Assembly (NCBI GenBank): GCA_954871525.1
Contig: OX940862.1
Span: forward strand, 42,277,732 to 42,341,731
Direction of reading: 5' to 3'
Length of the DNA: 64,000 nt
DNA from: Parietaria judaica
Lineage: Eukaryota > Streptophyta > Magnoliopsida > Rosales > Urticaceae
Positions 46,201 to 59,975 of the stretch are shown here, piece after piece; within the stretch, counting starts at the first letter, position 1, and each line of letters opens with the position of its first letter. The position numbers and the translations under genes were made by a program. Below the pieces are notes generated by a model. It had not been told where the DNA came from and made no database searches. It saw nothing but the letters and a program-made list of their open reading frames with translations.

Positions 46201-49200
46201 TCAGTCTCTGTGCGGTATTATTTGATTTATTGCCCTTTTCACCTCCACAATACTAGCCTTCTTCCCGCTCGCGTTCTCTTTCACCTGAAAAAACAACCAA
46301 CAAAATATTCATATATTCACCTGAAACGGGTATTTATTAGTTCCGGTTTCGATAAATGAGAGAAGGACATGTTTCAAAAAATTAGAATCCATTTATATAC
46401 ATTGGTTTTGATTTCTTCATTATATTTTTAAGTCCGAAGTTAATTCCTATGTTTTTCAATTAAAACCGGAAAAAAAATTGAAAAAGCCATAGTTGAGTGT
46501 AGTCCCCAAAATGTATGGTAAAAATCATACCGATCGGATTTTTTTTTTTTTTTTACCAATACCCGGATACGGATATATCCGGGTCCGGGAAAAAAATACC
46601 GGATATATCCGGTTCCGGGTTTTGTTATTTTTATATATTTTAATTGAATCTATTTTCTGGGCCGTTGATCTTGATGATCCAACGGCCCAGATCAAAAGTT
46701 TTTTTTTATTTAAAAAAACCCGGATATTTTGATATCCGGGTTACGTAATATCCGGATACAGATATATCCGTATCCGGGTTTTTCCGGATACGGATACATC
46801 CGTATCCGGGTTTTTTTTTAAAAAAAATGGGTATCCGGATTTAATCCGGTTGGAGATTTTGGGCATTAGTTGAGTGGTACCGGTTACTATTTTTTCCTCT
46901 CCCTAAATGAGTGATTTTTTATTATTTTGGCATAAATTCATAAATAAATTCTTTTTCCTGATAAAATTTGGAATGGGACTACAATCTCGCTTCCACCCAT
47001 TCTAAAATCATAACGAAATAAGTACTCGTAATCAACTACATCGGCACATATTTTAGATTTGTTTTTGTGAAAAAAGTACTTAAATTCAGTACAACATTAA
47101 GTCGCACGACCAGTTTTCGTAAGAACGTTAAATTTCCCACATTTCATATTGATTTTTTTTTTCATAATTTATTTTAAATATTCTGAGTCCCTCCTCTATT
47201 AATGTTTTCTAAAGATGATTATTTAAGTAGTTATGCCGCCATTATGTATTATAATTTATAATACCTTGGCTCGAAGCTCGGCGAGGAAGCAGCCATTGGT
47301 GAGAGAGGAGTTGACAGTGGTGACCTCGATCCTCATCTCCCGCAGCATCTGCATGATCTCCAGCAGTAGCCCTTCCCTGAACGGACACTGCAACTCCAGC
47401 AGCCCCTCGCTCTCGATGATCGAAACCTGCACCGTTGTCTCCGCCGCTGAGCTCCGTGCCGCGCCGCCTCCGAGCCCCTCTACTACCCTCACCTTCAGTG
47501 AAGGAGTCACGGGTTTAATTTAAGTAAAATACAAAATTGATAATGATTTTCGGTTGAGAACTTGAGATCGATTTTAAAACGCATAGAAGACTTTAGGTTC
47601 TAACAACCTCATATACTATTATTTTCACTAGATAGTGTATTAAAAAACTAACGTTAAATACTCATTCTTTGTTTATCGGATAAAATATTAAATTTTTGTT
47701 CTCACGTTATAAACAAATACTAAATAATACTTGTCTATTACGTGAAAGAAAAATCTCAATATTTTGTCCGGCTAAAATAAAGAATGAATATTACAAGTTG
47801 GTTTTTTTATTTTTTTTTTTAAATATTTTTGATATTTGTGTCGCGAATAGCCCAAATGTTTATAACATTTTAATTGAGAACAAACATGTGCACATGCCGA
47901 GTCGCTCCTAACTCCGTAATCGCTCACCTTCCGCTTTTCTGGCGGTGGCACCGGCTCCACGCGGGCTCCTTCGAGGTCATGGATCCGGCTCCGTAGCTGC
48001 TTCAGGTACTCGATCGTATCCCCGAGGATCGACGCCTTGTCCATCTTTGTCACGAATGGCACCAGCGACCGGAGCACGACGAACCGCTCGTTCAGCTTCT
48101 CACGCCGCCGACGCTCCGCCAGCACATGGTTTGCACTCAGCTCGTCGCCGCCGCGACGGAGGCGCGAGGCAGCGTCCGCGGCTCCTGACCCGGCAGAACG
48201 CGGCTTGACGTGGAGGAGGGGCACGGCAAAGAGGATCTGCTTGAGGAGAGTCTGGGACGACGACGACGCGGCGGGAGGCACGTGGGGGAGGAGGGAGTGC
48301 GGGGTCCACGTGGCGAAGGGGGATTGGTGCGAGTAGCTGACGTGGCAGGCGGAGGATGACTCGGACCAGAGGCTGGTCTGGTTTTGGAGGATGGTTGAGA
48401 CCGTTTCGGAGTAGTGCGTGTCCTCTTCGGCGCTTAGCTCTTGCAATATTGGGTCCATTGCATTATTAAGGCCTGAAAAAATTATTAATAGTGGCATAAA
48501 TGCTCAATGTTTAAAAATAATATAACGTAACTGACACACGGATTCGATTTCTAAATTTTTGAGGCATTTGGGAAAATTAAGAGATCGGAATATCCAGTTC
48601 TTCAACTCAAATTTGGATTTTGAAACTTGATTAGGGTATAAAAATTGATTTGAACCCGAATCTCGGTTTATTTTGGAGTTAATATTAAGGTGTGACGAAT
48701 TAACTGTATTATATCACTGCTGGCAATTAAAGTGGGTACATAATCCGTATTTTTCTTTTTGAAATCCAAATCTAAGAGAGATTTTCACGTTAAAAAAATA
48801 AAATCCGCATTTTCTTTTTAAATTTGGAAAATCTGGAATACAACTAAGAAAATGAAATCTAAAACTGGATTAAGGTTAGAACTTGGATCCAATGGCGTCG
48901 CTGAACTTTCATTCCAAAAGCACAAAGTATGTTTCGACCGATTATTTCAAATACGTAAAATACAAAAATCATAAAAAACTATATCAAAATGACTATGAGA
49001 CATATAATTAGATAACATTACTTTTAAAAAGATAATAAAATAGATTTATCGAGTCAAGAAGGGAGGAGGGAATGAGAAGAGTCATTTGTTTTTTTTTTTT
49101 TTTTTTTGAGTGAGCACTGGTGCAGATGTAGCTCAGCCTATACTTGAATTAATATAACCATAATCTAGTTGTTTAAAAGAAAAAAAAATATAGAAAATCA

Positions 49201-51190
49201 TTGGATAATTACTATAAAACTTACAACGGTCATTATAATAAACATGTATTCTGGATAATTTTCCGAATATTTATTGATTATCTTCTAGAAAACACTTAAT
49301 TTCAAACATGTATAACTCTTAAAAATATTTGAAAATAATAATAATTGGAAATCCATTGATTCAAAACTGGCATCCGAATTTAATTTCGACTCAGGTACCG
49401 TAATATTTTTATCCCCGGTAATTTATTATACCCTTAGGTAAGAGTTAGATCTAGGAGTATCCAAGGTCATATGAATTATTTCACTAGTGACAATAGTAGT
49501 TGAGAAGCTTCTCACGCGTTATAATAAAGAAACTAAGACGAACCTTTTTTGGGATGTTCAATATTTATTTAACCTAAAACTGTATGACCTTATAAAGTTA
49601 ACCTACTTTCTCAAATAATTAGAATAATTATTGGGTCATTTTATTTTTCTCACCAAATCGAGACAAAAAAGTTGAATCGAACTTTCCAAGGGGTTGTTTC
49701 ACACTAATTTTATAACATTAAAGGTATAAAAATAATTACTAAAATGTGTAAGAAATTGAAGTCATGTGGCACGTGCGAGCGCAAAGTCTAACAAGGGTTT
49801 TCACGGTTTGACGACGAATCAAAAAATTTCCTACGAAATAATGATTTTGTCGGACCCAAAAAAAAAAAATTAAAAAAATACTTTTAAGTTTTACCCAACA
49901 AAAAGAAGGGACGTGATAATAAATATAAATAGTAAAGTCCATGTGCATGCATGAGCAAGAGCAAGGACCATGATGATCATCATCTGCAAAGTCCGCGACT
50001 TAATAAATTTTACAATTAATGTCATGTCTTAGGACCAAAAAAATAATAATTCTAGGGTTCGTACTTATAATTATAAATATTTAATTAATACTGTATAAGT
50101 AATATTTTTTTTTAAATAGCTGATATACTTTATTATTAAGTGGTAATTATTTATTAGGGTTTAGGGTTCGAGCAATATTGTGAAGCTAAAGTTACGTACC
50201 TAATTGCGGTAGAGGAAGGCTAGTGGTAGACGGGTCGGGTACACCTGGCCAGTGCCGACCCGAGCCAACCCGACACGAGTCCTGAAGCTCACTGAGACTC
50301 CGGGTTCGGGTCATGGGCAGCATGTGGAAATCTGAGTCGAGATTGTTGGAGCCGTCATCGGGTGAGCCGAGCCGGATATCCTCCGACATGTCAAGCTGCA
50401 TCAGCTCACTTGGTTCGGTCGCTGCCGGCTCGGACGCTATACCCTTTTGAGAGATGACGTCGGCCGCGGCGGTTTCGGCTTCAGAGTCCGAATCTACCCC
50501 AGCGTCATCTTGATCATCGTCTTCTTCATCGTCATCGTCATCATCATCTTCTTCCTCTTCGTTGTTGGCCAGGGCTCGTGGTCCAGAGAATTCTGCCGGA
50601 GCCGGTGGGGAGTAGTGGAAGCGTGTGGCGTCGGAGGAAGCGGCTGGGTTGGAAGTAGAGTGACCGGAGAGGGCCGGTTTTGGCGGGCCGCGGTTGTGGT
50701 CAACAAAGAATGTTTTCACGTGTTGGACGAACCCTAGGTCCTCTTTGACCTGAATCATATCAAAACATTTTTCAATTTGACTAACTATAAAAAATTTGAA
50801 ACCGCCAACTTTGCGGACAGAAATTTATCGTCCAATACATGTCGAAATAAACTCTTCAAGTGTTCGTCTTCGACGTAAAATAGCTAGCTCGTTTGGTTGA
50901 GTATTTATAGTATACATTTTTGTATAACTCACTAAAAAGGACATTATAACAAATCGTTAATTAACGTGAATTTCTAGCATTCAAGTTAACTATGTTATAA
51001 TTTTTTTTTTCTGATTTTTCAAACGACATGAATTGATGGTCAATATGACAAGTTATTCAAGTTATACGAAACATGCACACGTGTGGATATGAAAATGAAA
51101 CGCACCTTATCGACAGTACCGAATTCAACGACGCCGTCAAGAAGAGGAATGCAAACAACTGTCTGCAATATATTCATATTATCATTAACA

Positions 51191-51222
<32 letters not shown>

Positions 51223-54111
51223 AAATCATTCATATTGAACTTATGATAAGTACCTGTATACTAGCACTCTAGTGGGATTAGAGAGAGCGGCCATGCACAA
51301 ACACACAGAATAGAAATAATTAGGTCAATAAGTGATAACCTTAACATGACGATGCTAGTTATATATATTTATAGGGTTAATTGCGGCAAAAATACCCAAC
51401 CTTTGGTCAAATTCTCTGCTGTGTATACAACTTCTGTAAATAGCGGCAAAAGTACCCGAACTTAGCATTTGGGAGTTGACCGAGAATATCTATCTATGTG
51501 GCAATCAGCCTTTTCCACGTGGCACGCCACATGTCACTTGGCCGCCACGTGGCATGCCACGTGATTATTATTTTATTAAATAATTTTTTTAATTATTTTT
51601 TTAAAAAAAACTTTTTAATTTTTTTTTTAAAAATAAAATTATTTTTCCAATAAAACCAATAATGAATATTTAAATATAATTATTCATTTTAGAAAAGTAC
51701 ATCAAACGAAATAAATAAAGAAAAAAATCTCCGTTCACGGTTCACTCAAGCTCCGCCTCCGATCCGGTTTACGGGTGAAACAAAATCGCTTAATATGCTT
51801 AATAATAATAACCAATAATAATCATATGATTATTTAACGATAAATTTTTTTAAAAAGAATAATATATAACTAAAAAACATATTAAACAATTATTATTATT
51901 CCAAAATACAAACACAAAAAAATATCATGCAAACAAATAAAAATAATTTTTCATTAAATATAAATATGACTACTATTTTTTGTTTTTGAATAAGTGGGGT
52001 GTATATAATTATGTCTTGACTTTTTAAACATTATGTATGTGTTTATTAGTTATTATTATTAAACATATTAAACAATTTTATTCGACGCGTGAACCGGACC
52101 GGAAACGGAGTTCAAGTGAACCGTGAGCGGTGAAAAATTAATTCGTTCTACCCACTTTTTTGAAAAATAAAATTATAACCAATAATGAATATTTAAATTT
52201 AAATATTCTTTATTTGTTATTATTAAAAATATTATTAAAATAAAAATTAAAATACTTTTGTTTAAGAAATAAAAATCATTTTGTTTAAAAAAATATATAC
52301 TTTTAAAAAAATTTAAATAAAATAATAATTACGTGCCATGCCACGTGGAAAAGACTGATTGCCACATAGATAGATATTCTCGGTCAACTCCCAAATGCTA
52401 AGTTTGGGTACTTTTGCCGCCATTTACGGAGGTTGTATACACAACAGAGAATTTGACCAAAGGTTGGGTATTTTTGCCGCAATTAACCCTTTATTTATAT
52501 GACTATATGAGTACGTACCTTGGCAAGAATAGCTCTACAGAAGACTTTACTATCAACCTCGTTTACACCAGTGAGCCAAACGTGTTGTCTTCTTGAGAAT
52601 GCTTTCCCTGGCAACCTGCACCAAAGTCATCTTATTTGTTAGCTTATTTTGAAGACAAATCTCTATGTGAATAATTATTTTCGATCATACATTATATACG
52701 TATGTATTACGTGTACGAACTACGTCCTTAAATAAATGCTATATATCAATAACAGAACCCTAGCAAGCTATATAGTAAATATAAGCTCTAACATCATACC
52801 ATATGTTGTATATATATACGTCATATATATATATATCCGTACATTATGTATAATATAGTTACATATTATTATTTTTATTCGCATATCTTGTTGGTTTACC
52901 AGTGTGATAGAGGCACCTCCCTGCAGTTTTTATTTTTGTTAAATTTTTTACTGTAAATTTTTATATTTTCATTTTTATCCTTAAATTTCATATAAACCTC
53001 AATTTAGTATACTTCAAATTAAGTATTTTAACTGTTCGAATCTATGATTTATCTGCACCCGATTCGTATCCTGGGTCCGTCCCTGGAGCCAACCTAGACT
53101 TTGATTTTTCAATTTTCTCAACCTAGACTTTTTGAAAAAAGAATAAATTCAATAAACTTGATTTTAACTTACTAGAAAGTCCCTTTTGGCAGCCCGTGAA
53201 AAACCCCATTTCTCTGTTTGTCCTAAGTTTTTGTTAATTTCAAGAATAATTTTTTCACTAGAATCCCAAAATTAGAAGGAAAATAATCCAAAAGTCAGAA
53301 AACTAATGCAGATACGAAAAAAGTCAACGGTCTTGATTTTGAAAATTCTTTTGGTGTATTTGAGTTTTTATATATTATTAGCTTGAAAGAAGCTAATGTT
53401 TGTTAGAGTTATCGGTTTCTTCTTAATGAGTGTTGTATAAATTTGACATTACTGTTCTAAAAATGGAGGAACTGACTTTGACTCTTGTTAACGGTGGATG
53501 CGCGAATTTGGCTCTTTTATTTCATAATTGACGGAAAGACCACCCCTTCGCGATCTTCGTAGGGTTTTCGTCTTTCAAGTTTCAACCATCAATTAATATA
53601 AAGTTAACAATTTTTCTAGTTTAAAAATATAAAAAAAATCAATCAAATAATTATTTTAAGATTTTTTTTGATATATTTATTATATTAAACAACCGTTAAA
53701 CTTTTATGTTAAATTACGGTAAGAGGGTCAAATTCACTCAAAACTGCAAAGAGAGGGCTATTTCCGTTTTTTTCTGGAACGGAGAGGCTAAACACACAAT
53801 TTTTTTTAAAGGAGGGGCTGTTTCGCAAATTCTAAAACGGAAAGGCCAAATAATCAGAAAAATTCCTGGTAAAAAAATATATTTTATGTTCCTTTGTGTC
53901 TGGCATTTATAACACTCGCAACTGCTCCAATGCAAAATTTTCCTAAACTATAATCGTATAGTGATGGTGACTGAAATAGTTTGAGGAAGGTAGAGCCATA
54001 TACTTGTTTGAGGAATAAATTTAATCCCATGAACCATCTCATAAATGTACCCCTTTCCATTAATGGAATCCATATTTAACTTTAGATTTTGGTATATGCG
54101 AGAGAGAGAGA

Positions 54112-54178
<67 letters not shown>

Positions 54179-55415
54179 TAATGCAGAAACTGAAAGTCTG
54201 TAAAACCAAACCCTTGGAAGAAAGTGATGAATACTTTTTATATGAAGAGAAGTTATTTAATGTGTGCCCATAACAACTACTCCTCGTATATATATATCCA
54301 AATTGAGAAGCTTGGTCTTGCAGCTAATTCCCTCATGCATTAAAATATTTAAGTAGTCTTTAATTTCATCATCAAATAATAGAAAGCACACACTTAGTAT
54401 TTGATCAAGTACCATATTAAACTTCATCATTGAGGTAATTAAAACGATCATGAATTAAAGTAGAAGAATCAACTCATGTTTACTTAACTTCATCGTTCAA
54501 ATCGAACAACATTTGATCAAGTAGTACTAGAACTTGAATATATAAGGTAATTACGGGTAGGTAATGCATTAAAATAACTGAGTAGTCTCTAATTTCTTCT
54601 TCATTAGATTAATATATCATTTGCTCACGTTTATACTCATGCATTAATATAAATCACTCTTTCAAGAATATGAAATCACTAATTAGAACTTGATTTTAAG
54701 GTGATTAAAACGAGATTTTAGCCGGAGGAACGTACCCGACGCCGGGGGAGTAAGAGAAGGAGACACACATCAAGTAGAACCACTCGGACTCGGTGAGGTC
54801 CTCGGGCGATAAGGCCGCACTGGGTCGGCGTGCCGGCTGGTTAGTTTCGCCGATGGAGAGCGAGTCGTAGAGCTCTCTCAGCTGCTGGCTTCTCTGCAGG
54901 GACGCCTCTTCCGTGCTCACCTCCATTGGCTGTACCGTCTTCCGAGTCTTGATCGCTCCGTTGTAGTACCCGTCAGACCAGACCAACATCCTTAAACAAA
55001 CAAGTAATAGAGATGACTTAATTAGGGTTAGGGGAAAAACCCTATAATATGAAAAACTTCTACCTCTCTCTAAGAGAAATAGGAATAAAAAAAATCCCTA
55101 ATCCTTTGTGGAAATTTCTATCACTGGATCCGGACCGAGAACTTTCGTTGGATTTGCGCTTCAAGTAATGGTTATAAATTTTGATATCGACGAGATCATA
55201 TTCACAATGTTCAATCCAATCGAGGTTTCCATCGTAATTTCGGAACTCCGAATAAACGATTCACTATGATCTGCATACTGATCAATTACGTACCCTTGTT
55301 GTGGACAAAGTTGCCAGAAGAGACTGTAGGTCCATTGGACGGATTGCACCGCTGTCTGCAGCATCGTTTGGAGGCGGCCACCACTCGGCGGCGACGGCTC
55401 CGGCGGAGCAGACAT
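46201..55415 (-). CDS. TT8: TT8/AN1-type MYC-bHLH flavonoid regulator
   Basis: Eight exons on the minus strand, in order: 55415-55294, 54990-54736, 52615-52519, 51162-51106, 50749-50200, 48472-47928, 47492-47265, 46284-46201. All are GT-AG and in phase; 1,938 nt, 645 aa. The N-terminal MYB-interacting region carries SVQWTYSLFWQLCPQQ, SDGYYNGAIKTRKT, ELYDSLSIGE, LSPEDLTESEWFYLMCVSFS, HVWLTGVNEV and TVVCIPLLDGVVEFGTV. A run of Asp/Glu precedes LMQLDMSEDIRLGSPDD. The bHLH is residues 475-525 (H476, E480, R484: E-box binding pattern) and an ACT-like C-terminus follows (~563-640). Family role: partners R2R3-MYB and WD40 proteins to switch on late anthocyanin and proanthocyanidin genes. Exon 8 (KKASIVEVKRAINQ) matches the family end, so the earlier stop at 47256 is intronic. 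GL3/EGL3 is less likely. Confidence 0.93.
46501..46868. mobile_element. hAT MITE in TT8-like intron 7
   Basis: GTTGAGTG flanks both ends (46493-46500 and 46869-46876). Termini TAGTCCCCAAAAT and complement TAATGCCCAAAAT form the inverted repeat. The interior consists of many copies of GGATA(C/T)... in the words TATCCGG and GTATCCGGGT, in both orientations. Non-coding, 368 bp. Confidence 0.8.
51374..52490. mobile_element. Mutator-like foldback element in TT8-like intron 3
   Basis: Long terminal inverted repeats of about 170 bp: the left arm begins GGGTTAATTGCGGCAAAAAT, the right arm ends in its complement ATTTTTGCCGCAATTAACCC. Both arms contain CCACGTGGC palindromes and TCGGTCAACTCCCAAATGCT or its complement. 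Flanks ATATTTATA (51365-51373) and TTATTTATA (52491-52499) agree at 8 of 9 positions. The AT-rich core has no ORF. It accounts for most of the 1.36-kb intron 3. Confidence 0.8.
54101..54175. repeat. (GA)n microsatellite in TT8-like intron 2
   Basis: About 35 AG/GA units with one interruption (AGCTGAG). On the coding strand this is a (CT)n tract within intron 2 (54735-52616). Confidence 0.95.
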
Positions 55416-57427
55416 TGGACTCTTTTCCAACCAAATATATATATGTATATATATATTTTTGGTGATAATTACTATAAAGTCTAACAATAATAATAGTATC
55501 AATACTACTAGTAATACTCGGTTTGGGATGGATTAAGAACTGAAACGATATCGGAGAAAGAGAGAAATGAAAAAGTTGGTGACTTTGAGGAAGATCTCAG
55601 ATGTTAATGCTGATGAAAAGCAAGAGAAGCCATGTTTGAATGGTGGGTAAAGCTCGGATCAAGAAAATTCTAGAGAGAGAGAGAGGACTGGTCGGTCTAC
55701 CGGACAGTTGATACGTATAAATAGTGTTGATGGTTTGAACACATTTTTGGTGATGAAATGAGTGATGAGATTTTGTTAGTTGTGAATTATGTGATGTGTT
55801 TTTGTATATGCTAATTATTATTTTATTTATTTATTTGATTTTTGGTTGGGTTTGTATGAGACGAAAATATTAGGTGGAGAAGACTGGGCGTTGGAGGCTA
55901 CTGTACAAAAAGAGAATCTTTGGGATTTTTTTGATAAACAACTTCTTCTTTTGTTTACTCACATATTTGCCCACTAAATTAAGTTATGTCTCAAATTGGT
56001 CCCTCACGTTGAAATTTTTTGTGATTGACTAATGACTATTCTTGTTTTCTTTTGCCTTTCCAGTGTGTTATCTATTAAAAATTACACGTTGACATAAAAA
56101 TATTATTGGGACAGCTGAAAAAGACATATTAATTTGGTTTGGACACAAATATTTGAGCAATATTTTTTAGGAAATATTATTTGTTGTATGGGTTTACGTG
56201 TTGGAAATATGCTCCACATATTTATTATAATTCAAATTTCATATAAAGTAGTTCTACTACTATTCAAATTAAGAAAAAACCAATGCGAAAAGGCCAATAA
56301 ATTTGTCAAAAATGCCATATTTTAAATTTATATAATATATGGAAGGAGGATATGAACGGTATTTATAAGTTACATCAAAATGTAGTATTCAGATAGTATG
56401 ACACACCAGTTTAGTTTCTATTTATTAATTTTTTTCATAGCTTCTGCAAGCTTGTGTATTAACAATATGTCAACCTCATATATATATGTAGGGTTATGAG
56501 TTGTCTTTTTCTAATTATAAGTAATGTAAGCCTAATATAGTATAAGACTTTGTTAATTACGTAAAAGAAAAGGATATATTTTTAGTCATAAAAAACTGAA
56601 TTAATTTAAGGTTTGAAAGTGGAATACAAAAGACCATTATAATATATATATTTTTTTAAAAAATATTTTTTTATACTTATATCTTTGTTTCATATTAAAA
56701 ATATATAAGTATATATAGTCTCATTAATTTATGTTTTTCTTTTTATGTATAATTGCTCTTCGTTGTTTTTTTTTTCTTTTCATGTTCCAAAAACTAAAAT
56801 ATATGCTCGTAAAGAGACAAGTGGGACTTGGCCGACAAGCCAAAGAAAGACTAGAAAATTATCCAGGTGAAAATAGAAGGCTTAAATTAATACTTTATTT
56901 CACTAAATATAACTAGAAAAAATAAAAAAGAAAGTCAATGTTAACAAATCACATAATAAAGACATGTTTCGATTGTTTATAAAATTAGAGGGCATATTTT
57001 TATAAAATTTGAAACTTAAGAGGGCATGAAATAGTAAAATTTCGTTCATTTCAAGTTGTAATATTTAGATCCACTTGTCAAATGTACTCTCTACGCAAAA
57101 GATGAGGGCCAATTAAGCTACAGAAGCTATCTCTTTGTCGTATTTATTTATTGTTTCTTTTTGAAAGAGCCGCATTTTTCATTTAATGCAACTTCATTTC
57201 TACCATATTCTTTTCTATTTAGTTTTAAATAATTCGTTTTATCATATCTTAAGCCTCATTATTTTATATTATAGACGTGTAATTGTAAATCCTGATGTGA
57301 TATCCGTAGACATGTCGTTCAAACCCAGGTTCGAGCAACCGGGGTTTACGACGAAAAGTTGGAGAAGAAAACTCACAATAACCCTTTTTATTTTATTATT
57401 TGTATTGAGGGCGTTTTACACACCCAA
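55416..57427. promoter_or_regulatory. Upstream region of the TT8-like gene, no other gene seen
   Basis: The first few hundred bases upstream of the minus-strand start codon contain GA repeats near 55670 and a TATTTATA-type word on the minus strand near 55720, a possible core promoter. Beyond about 55800 the DNA is AT-rich with only short chance ORFs. Confidence 0.4.
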
Positions 57428-58110
57428 CTGTCACAAGGTTTGACCCTTGTTTTCAAAAGAAGAGGTTCGATTTTTCTCGTTTAATAGCTAATGAACACTC
57501 AAAGATAAAGACAACGTGGTGGAAATGATCCTTGTATATTGATATTTTTGTGAGTACATGGGTCTCTCTCTCGGTTTCGAACCCCTTACAAATGAGGCTT
57601 GTCTTGTCTTAATAGAGTTTACATTTGCCCCTTCAAGCATTTCGCGCCCTTTGTCGCCTCCCATCACGCGTTTCGCTAGGAGTGATTTGAGGAAAGCATG
57701 GTTAATCCATGCTTCACGTGATTTAAGGCGGCTTGCCACGCTGAGTAGGTGATATCGGCATGGGCTTCATTAAATGCGCATTACATCAATTGTCATTCGT
57801 CGCTACGAGATCTGCTGTCGACGCCTCTCGTCGATGCTTGGCGTCTCCCTTCTTCTAGTGAGGCTTGGGCCTTTATCTCATTGAACTCATGATCCGTCAT
57901 CGATTCCCCTCGTCGACCTTTGGGCCCATGACCCGTTGTCGTCGTCGACTCCTCTCGTCGACCTTCGACCTTATGGCCGTCATCGCCCTCGATTCTTCTT
58001 GCCGCGGCTCTTCACGTCCCTTAGAATCTGGCCCCGCCTGTCTCTTCTCAAATTAGATCCGTGCATCGTTAAATATGGATCCGACCGGATTCGAGCTTAA
58101 CAATTACAAT
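57428..58110. repeat. GC-richer unassigned repeat block
   Basis: Stands out from AT-rich surroundings and repeats phrases of the type CCTCTCGTCGACCTT and GTCGTCGACTCC. It begins near TGTCACAAGGTTTGACC. No matched ends or duplication could be found; probably an LTR or other transposon fragment. Confidence 0.3.
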
Positions 58111-59030
58111 TTATCGAGGTATTTTGACAAGTAACCGACAACCAAAGAAATACTGACACAACCGATGAATCTTTTAGAAATTTAATAATATATAAACAAA
58201 CTTATGATATCATATATATATATATATATAATGCTCATATATTATACTTAAAATTATATATAATATCAACAAAAGTATTTTATATAATGCATTTTAAAAT
58301 GATATATACATATATAATGTAAATATTTTTATTTTATACAATACACGTCGATATACTCTATAGCAAATGATACATTTTGATGCGGATATATACGGGGATA
58401 TCTTCAAGATTTATTGTCTTTTAATTATTATTATTATTTATTTGTTTTCATTTTAGTTAGAGAGATTGAAGGAATTAGTTTCTCTTTTCTTGCTTTTCGG
58501 TTTAAACCGTAGCTCTATATAAGAGTGCTGGCTGTATTGTATTTCTCATATTTTGATGAATAGAAAATTAAAGCTTTTGTTTTGAATACCGAGTTTACTA
58601 TCGTTGAGACGCGCGCGTTCTTGTGTTTCTCGTAGTCCGATCTCCATCACATTTGTAGAATTTGATATTGGTTAGAAGAACGGAATTAGAGTTTAAGTTC
58701 GTATAATCGTATACTTTGTAAATTCGGGATAGTCCATCTTTTGATCTGGATATCAGCAACTCGCACATTCTTTTAAAGTTTAAAAAAATTATTTGGATAA
58801 ATAATGTTTACGACAAATTTAGTTACAAGTAATATTAATAATTTATTCATCGTTAATTAATTATGAAGCTGCTTATTGTAATAATATGAGAGAGTGATTC
58901 ATTATTAATTTACCTTGATGTTTGCACGTCAACATTCGTAATTTCAGATTGCACCGATAACTTAACGTACAAGCATGCATGTAATACGATGTGCTTTGAC
59001 TTAAATTTTAAGTTATACTAAGTAATTGTA
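58111..59030. repeat. AT-rich region with a possible copia-type LTR fragment (58379-58651)
   Basis: 58379-58651 starts TGATGCGGATATATACGGGG, has a CTCTATATAAGAG TATA-like block and TTGTATTTCTCATATTTTG polyadenylation-like sequence, and ends CTCCATCACA before TTTGTAGAATTTGATATTGG, loosely like a primer-binding site. No target duplication was seen. The remainder is TA-rich DNA without genes. Confidence 0.35.
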
Positions 59031-59035
59031 TTAAC

Positions 59036-59975
59036 CAAGGTTTTAAATGCCGCTTGCCGATTTCGTTTCGCATTTTTTGTTTTACGGATATATCGCTTGC
59101 CGATGGGTATGCAGATGGAAAAATTGTAAAAAAAAAGAAATACCGCATGCCGCATATACCGCACTTTTCGCATGGGCATACCGCATGCCGATGGGGTTTT
59201 CGACGGATATTCGGATATTCTGTAAAAAAATATTTGAGTATTTAAGCAAGATATTTATATAAGTTCAAAACTACATATTTAATAAATACAAGATATTCGT
59301 AAATTAAATATGTAGGTGACGTGTATAATATTAAGTCACTTTATTAGTTGAAGTGTATAATATTAAGTCAAATTATTATGTGAAGTGAATATGTATGTTA
59401 ATTAAGTGTGTAATATTAAGTGAATATGCATGTTAATTGTATATGTATGTTAACAAATTTAATATTAGTTGAAGTGTATATTATTAAATGAATATGTATA
59501 TTGAGCGTATATGTAAGTTAGGTGAAGTAAATATGTATTCTAAGTGTATAATATTATTTGAGGTGTATAATATTAAGTTAAATTATTAGGTGAAGTGTAT
59601 GTGTATGTTAAGTGTGAATGTGTGATATTAGTTGAATGAATAACAAAAAGTCCCACATTGATAGATGACAAGAGTTTAGTGATGTTTATATACCAAATAT
59701 TAGGGACAAGGGCTTGGCCCCTTTGGGTCATAGGATTTTGTGGATGGGGGAGGACTCACACAAATGTTCTAATCTACCACACGCGCGCGCGCCGCCGCCG
59801 GCCGAGCCGAGGTGGGGTGGGGTGGGGTCTTGAGCAAGTATAAAATTTTTTGGCAAAAGTTTAATTGGCATTTTTGCCAAAATCTACCAAAAATATAATT
59901 TTTACCGAATTTCGCAAAATTTGGTAAGAAGAAAGAGAAACGACAGGGGCGAATTTCCCGACATTTAAAACCATG
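59036..59975. mobile_element. hAT-type element, copy 3 of the CAAGGTTTTAAAT family
   Basis: Left end CAAGGTTTTAAATGCCGCTTG and right-end complement CATGGTTTTAAATGTCGGG form the inverted repeat; the left subterminal TCGCTTGCCGATGGGTATGC resembles, in reverse complement, the MITEs at 14234 and 21624. The body is longer (940 bp), with many diverged TGTATAATATTAAGT phrases. The word TATTAAC lies next to both ends but offset by a few bases, so the duplication is imperfect. Confidence 0.55.

Noticed and set aside
47256..47264. TAA stop after GCC AAG GTA TTA as the end of the TT8-like protein
   Set aside because: GTATTA is a splice donor; exon 8 at 46284-46201 supplies the conserved C-terminus and keeps phase.
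57428..58103. Solo LTR from TGTCACAAGG to CTTAACA
   Set aside because: Flanks (CCAAC and ATTAC) do not match and no internal LTR signals are visible.
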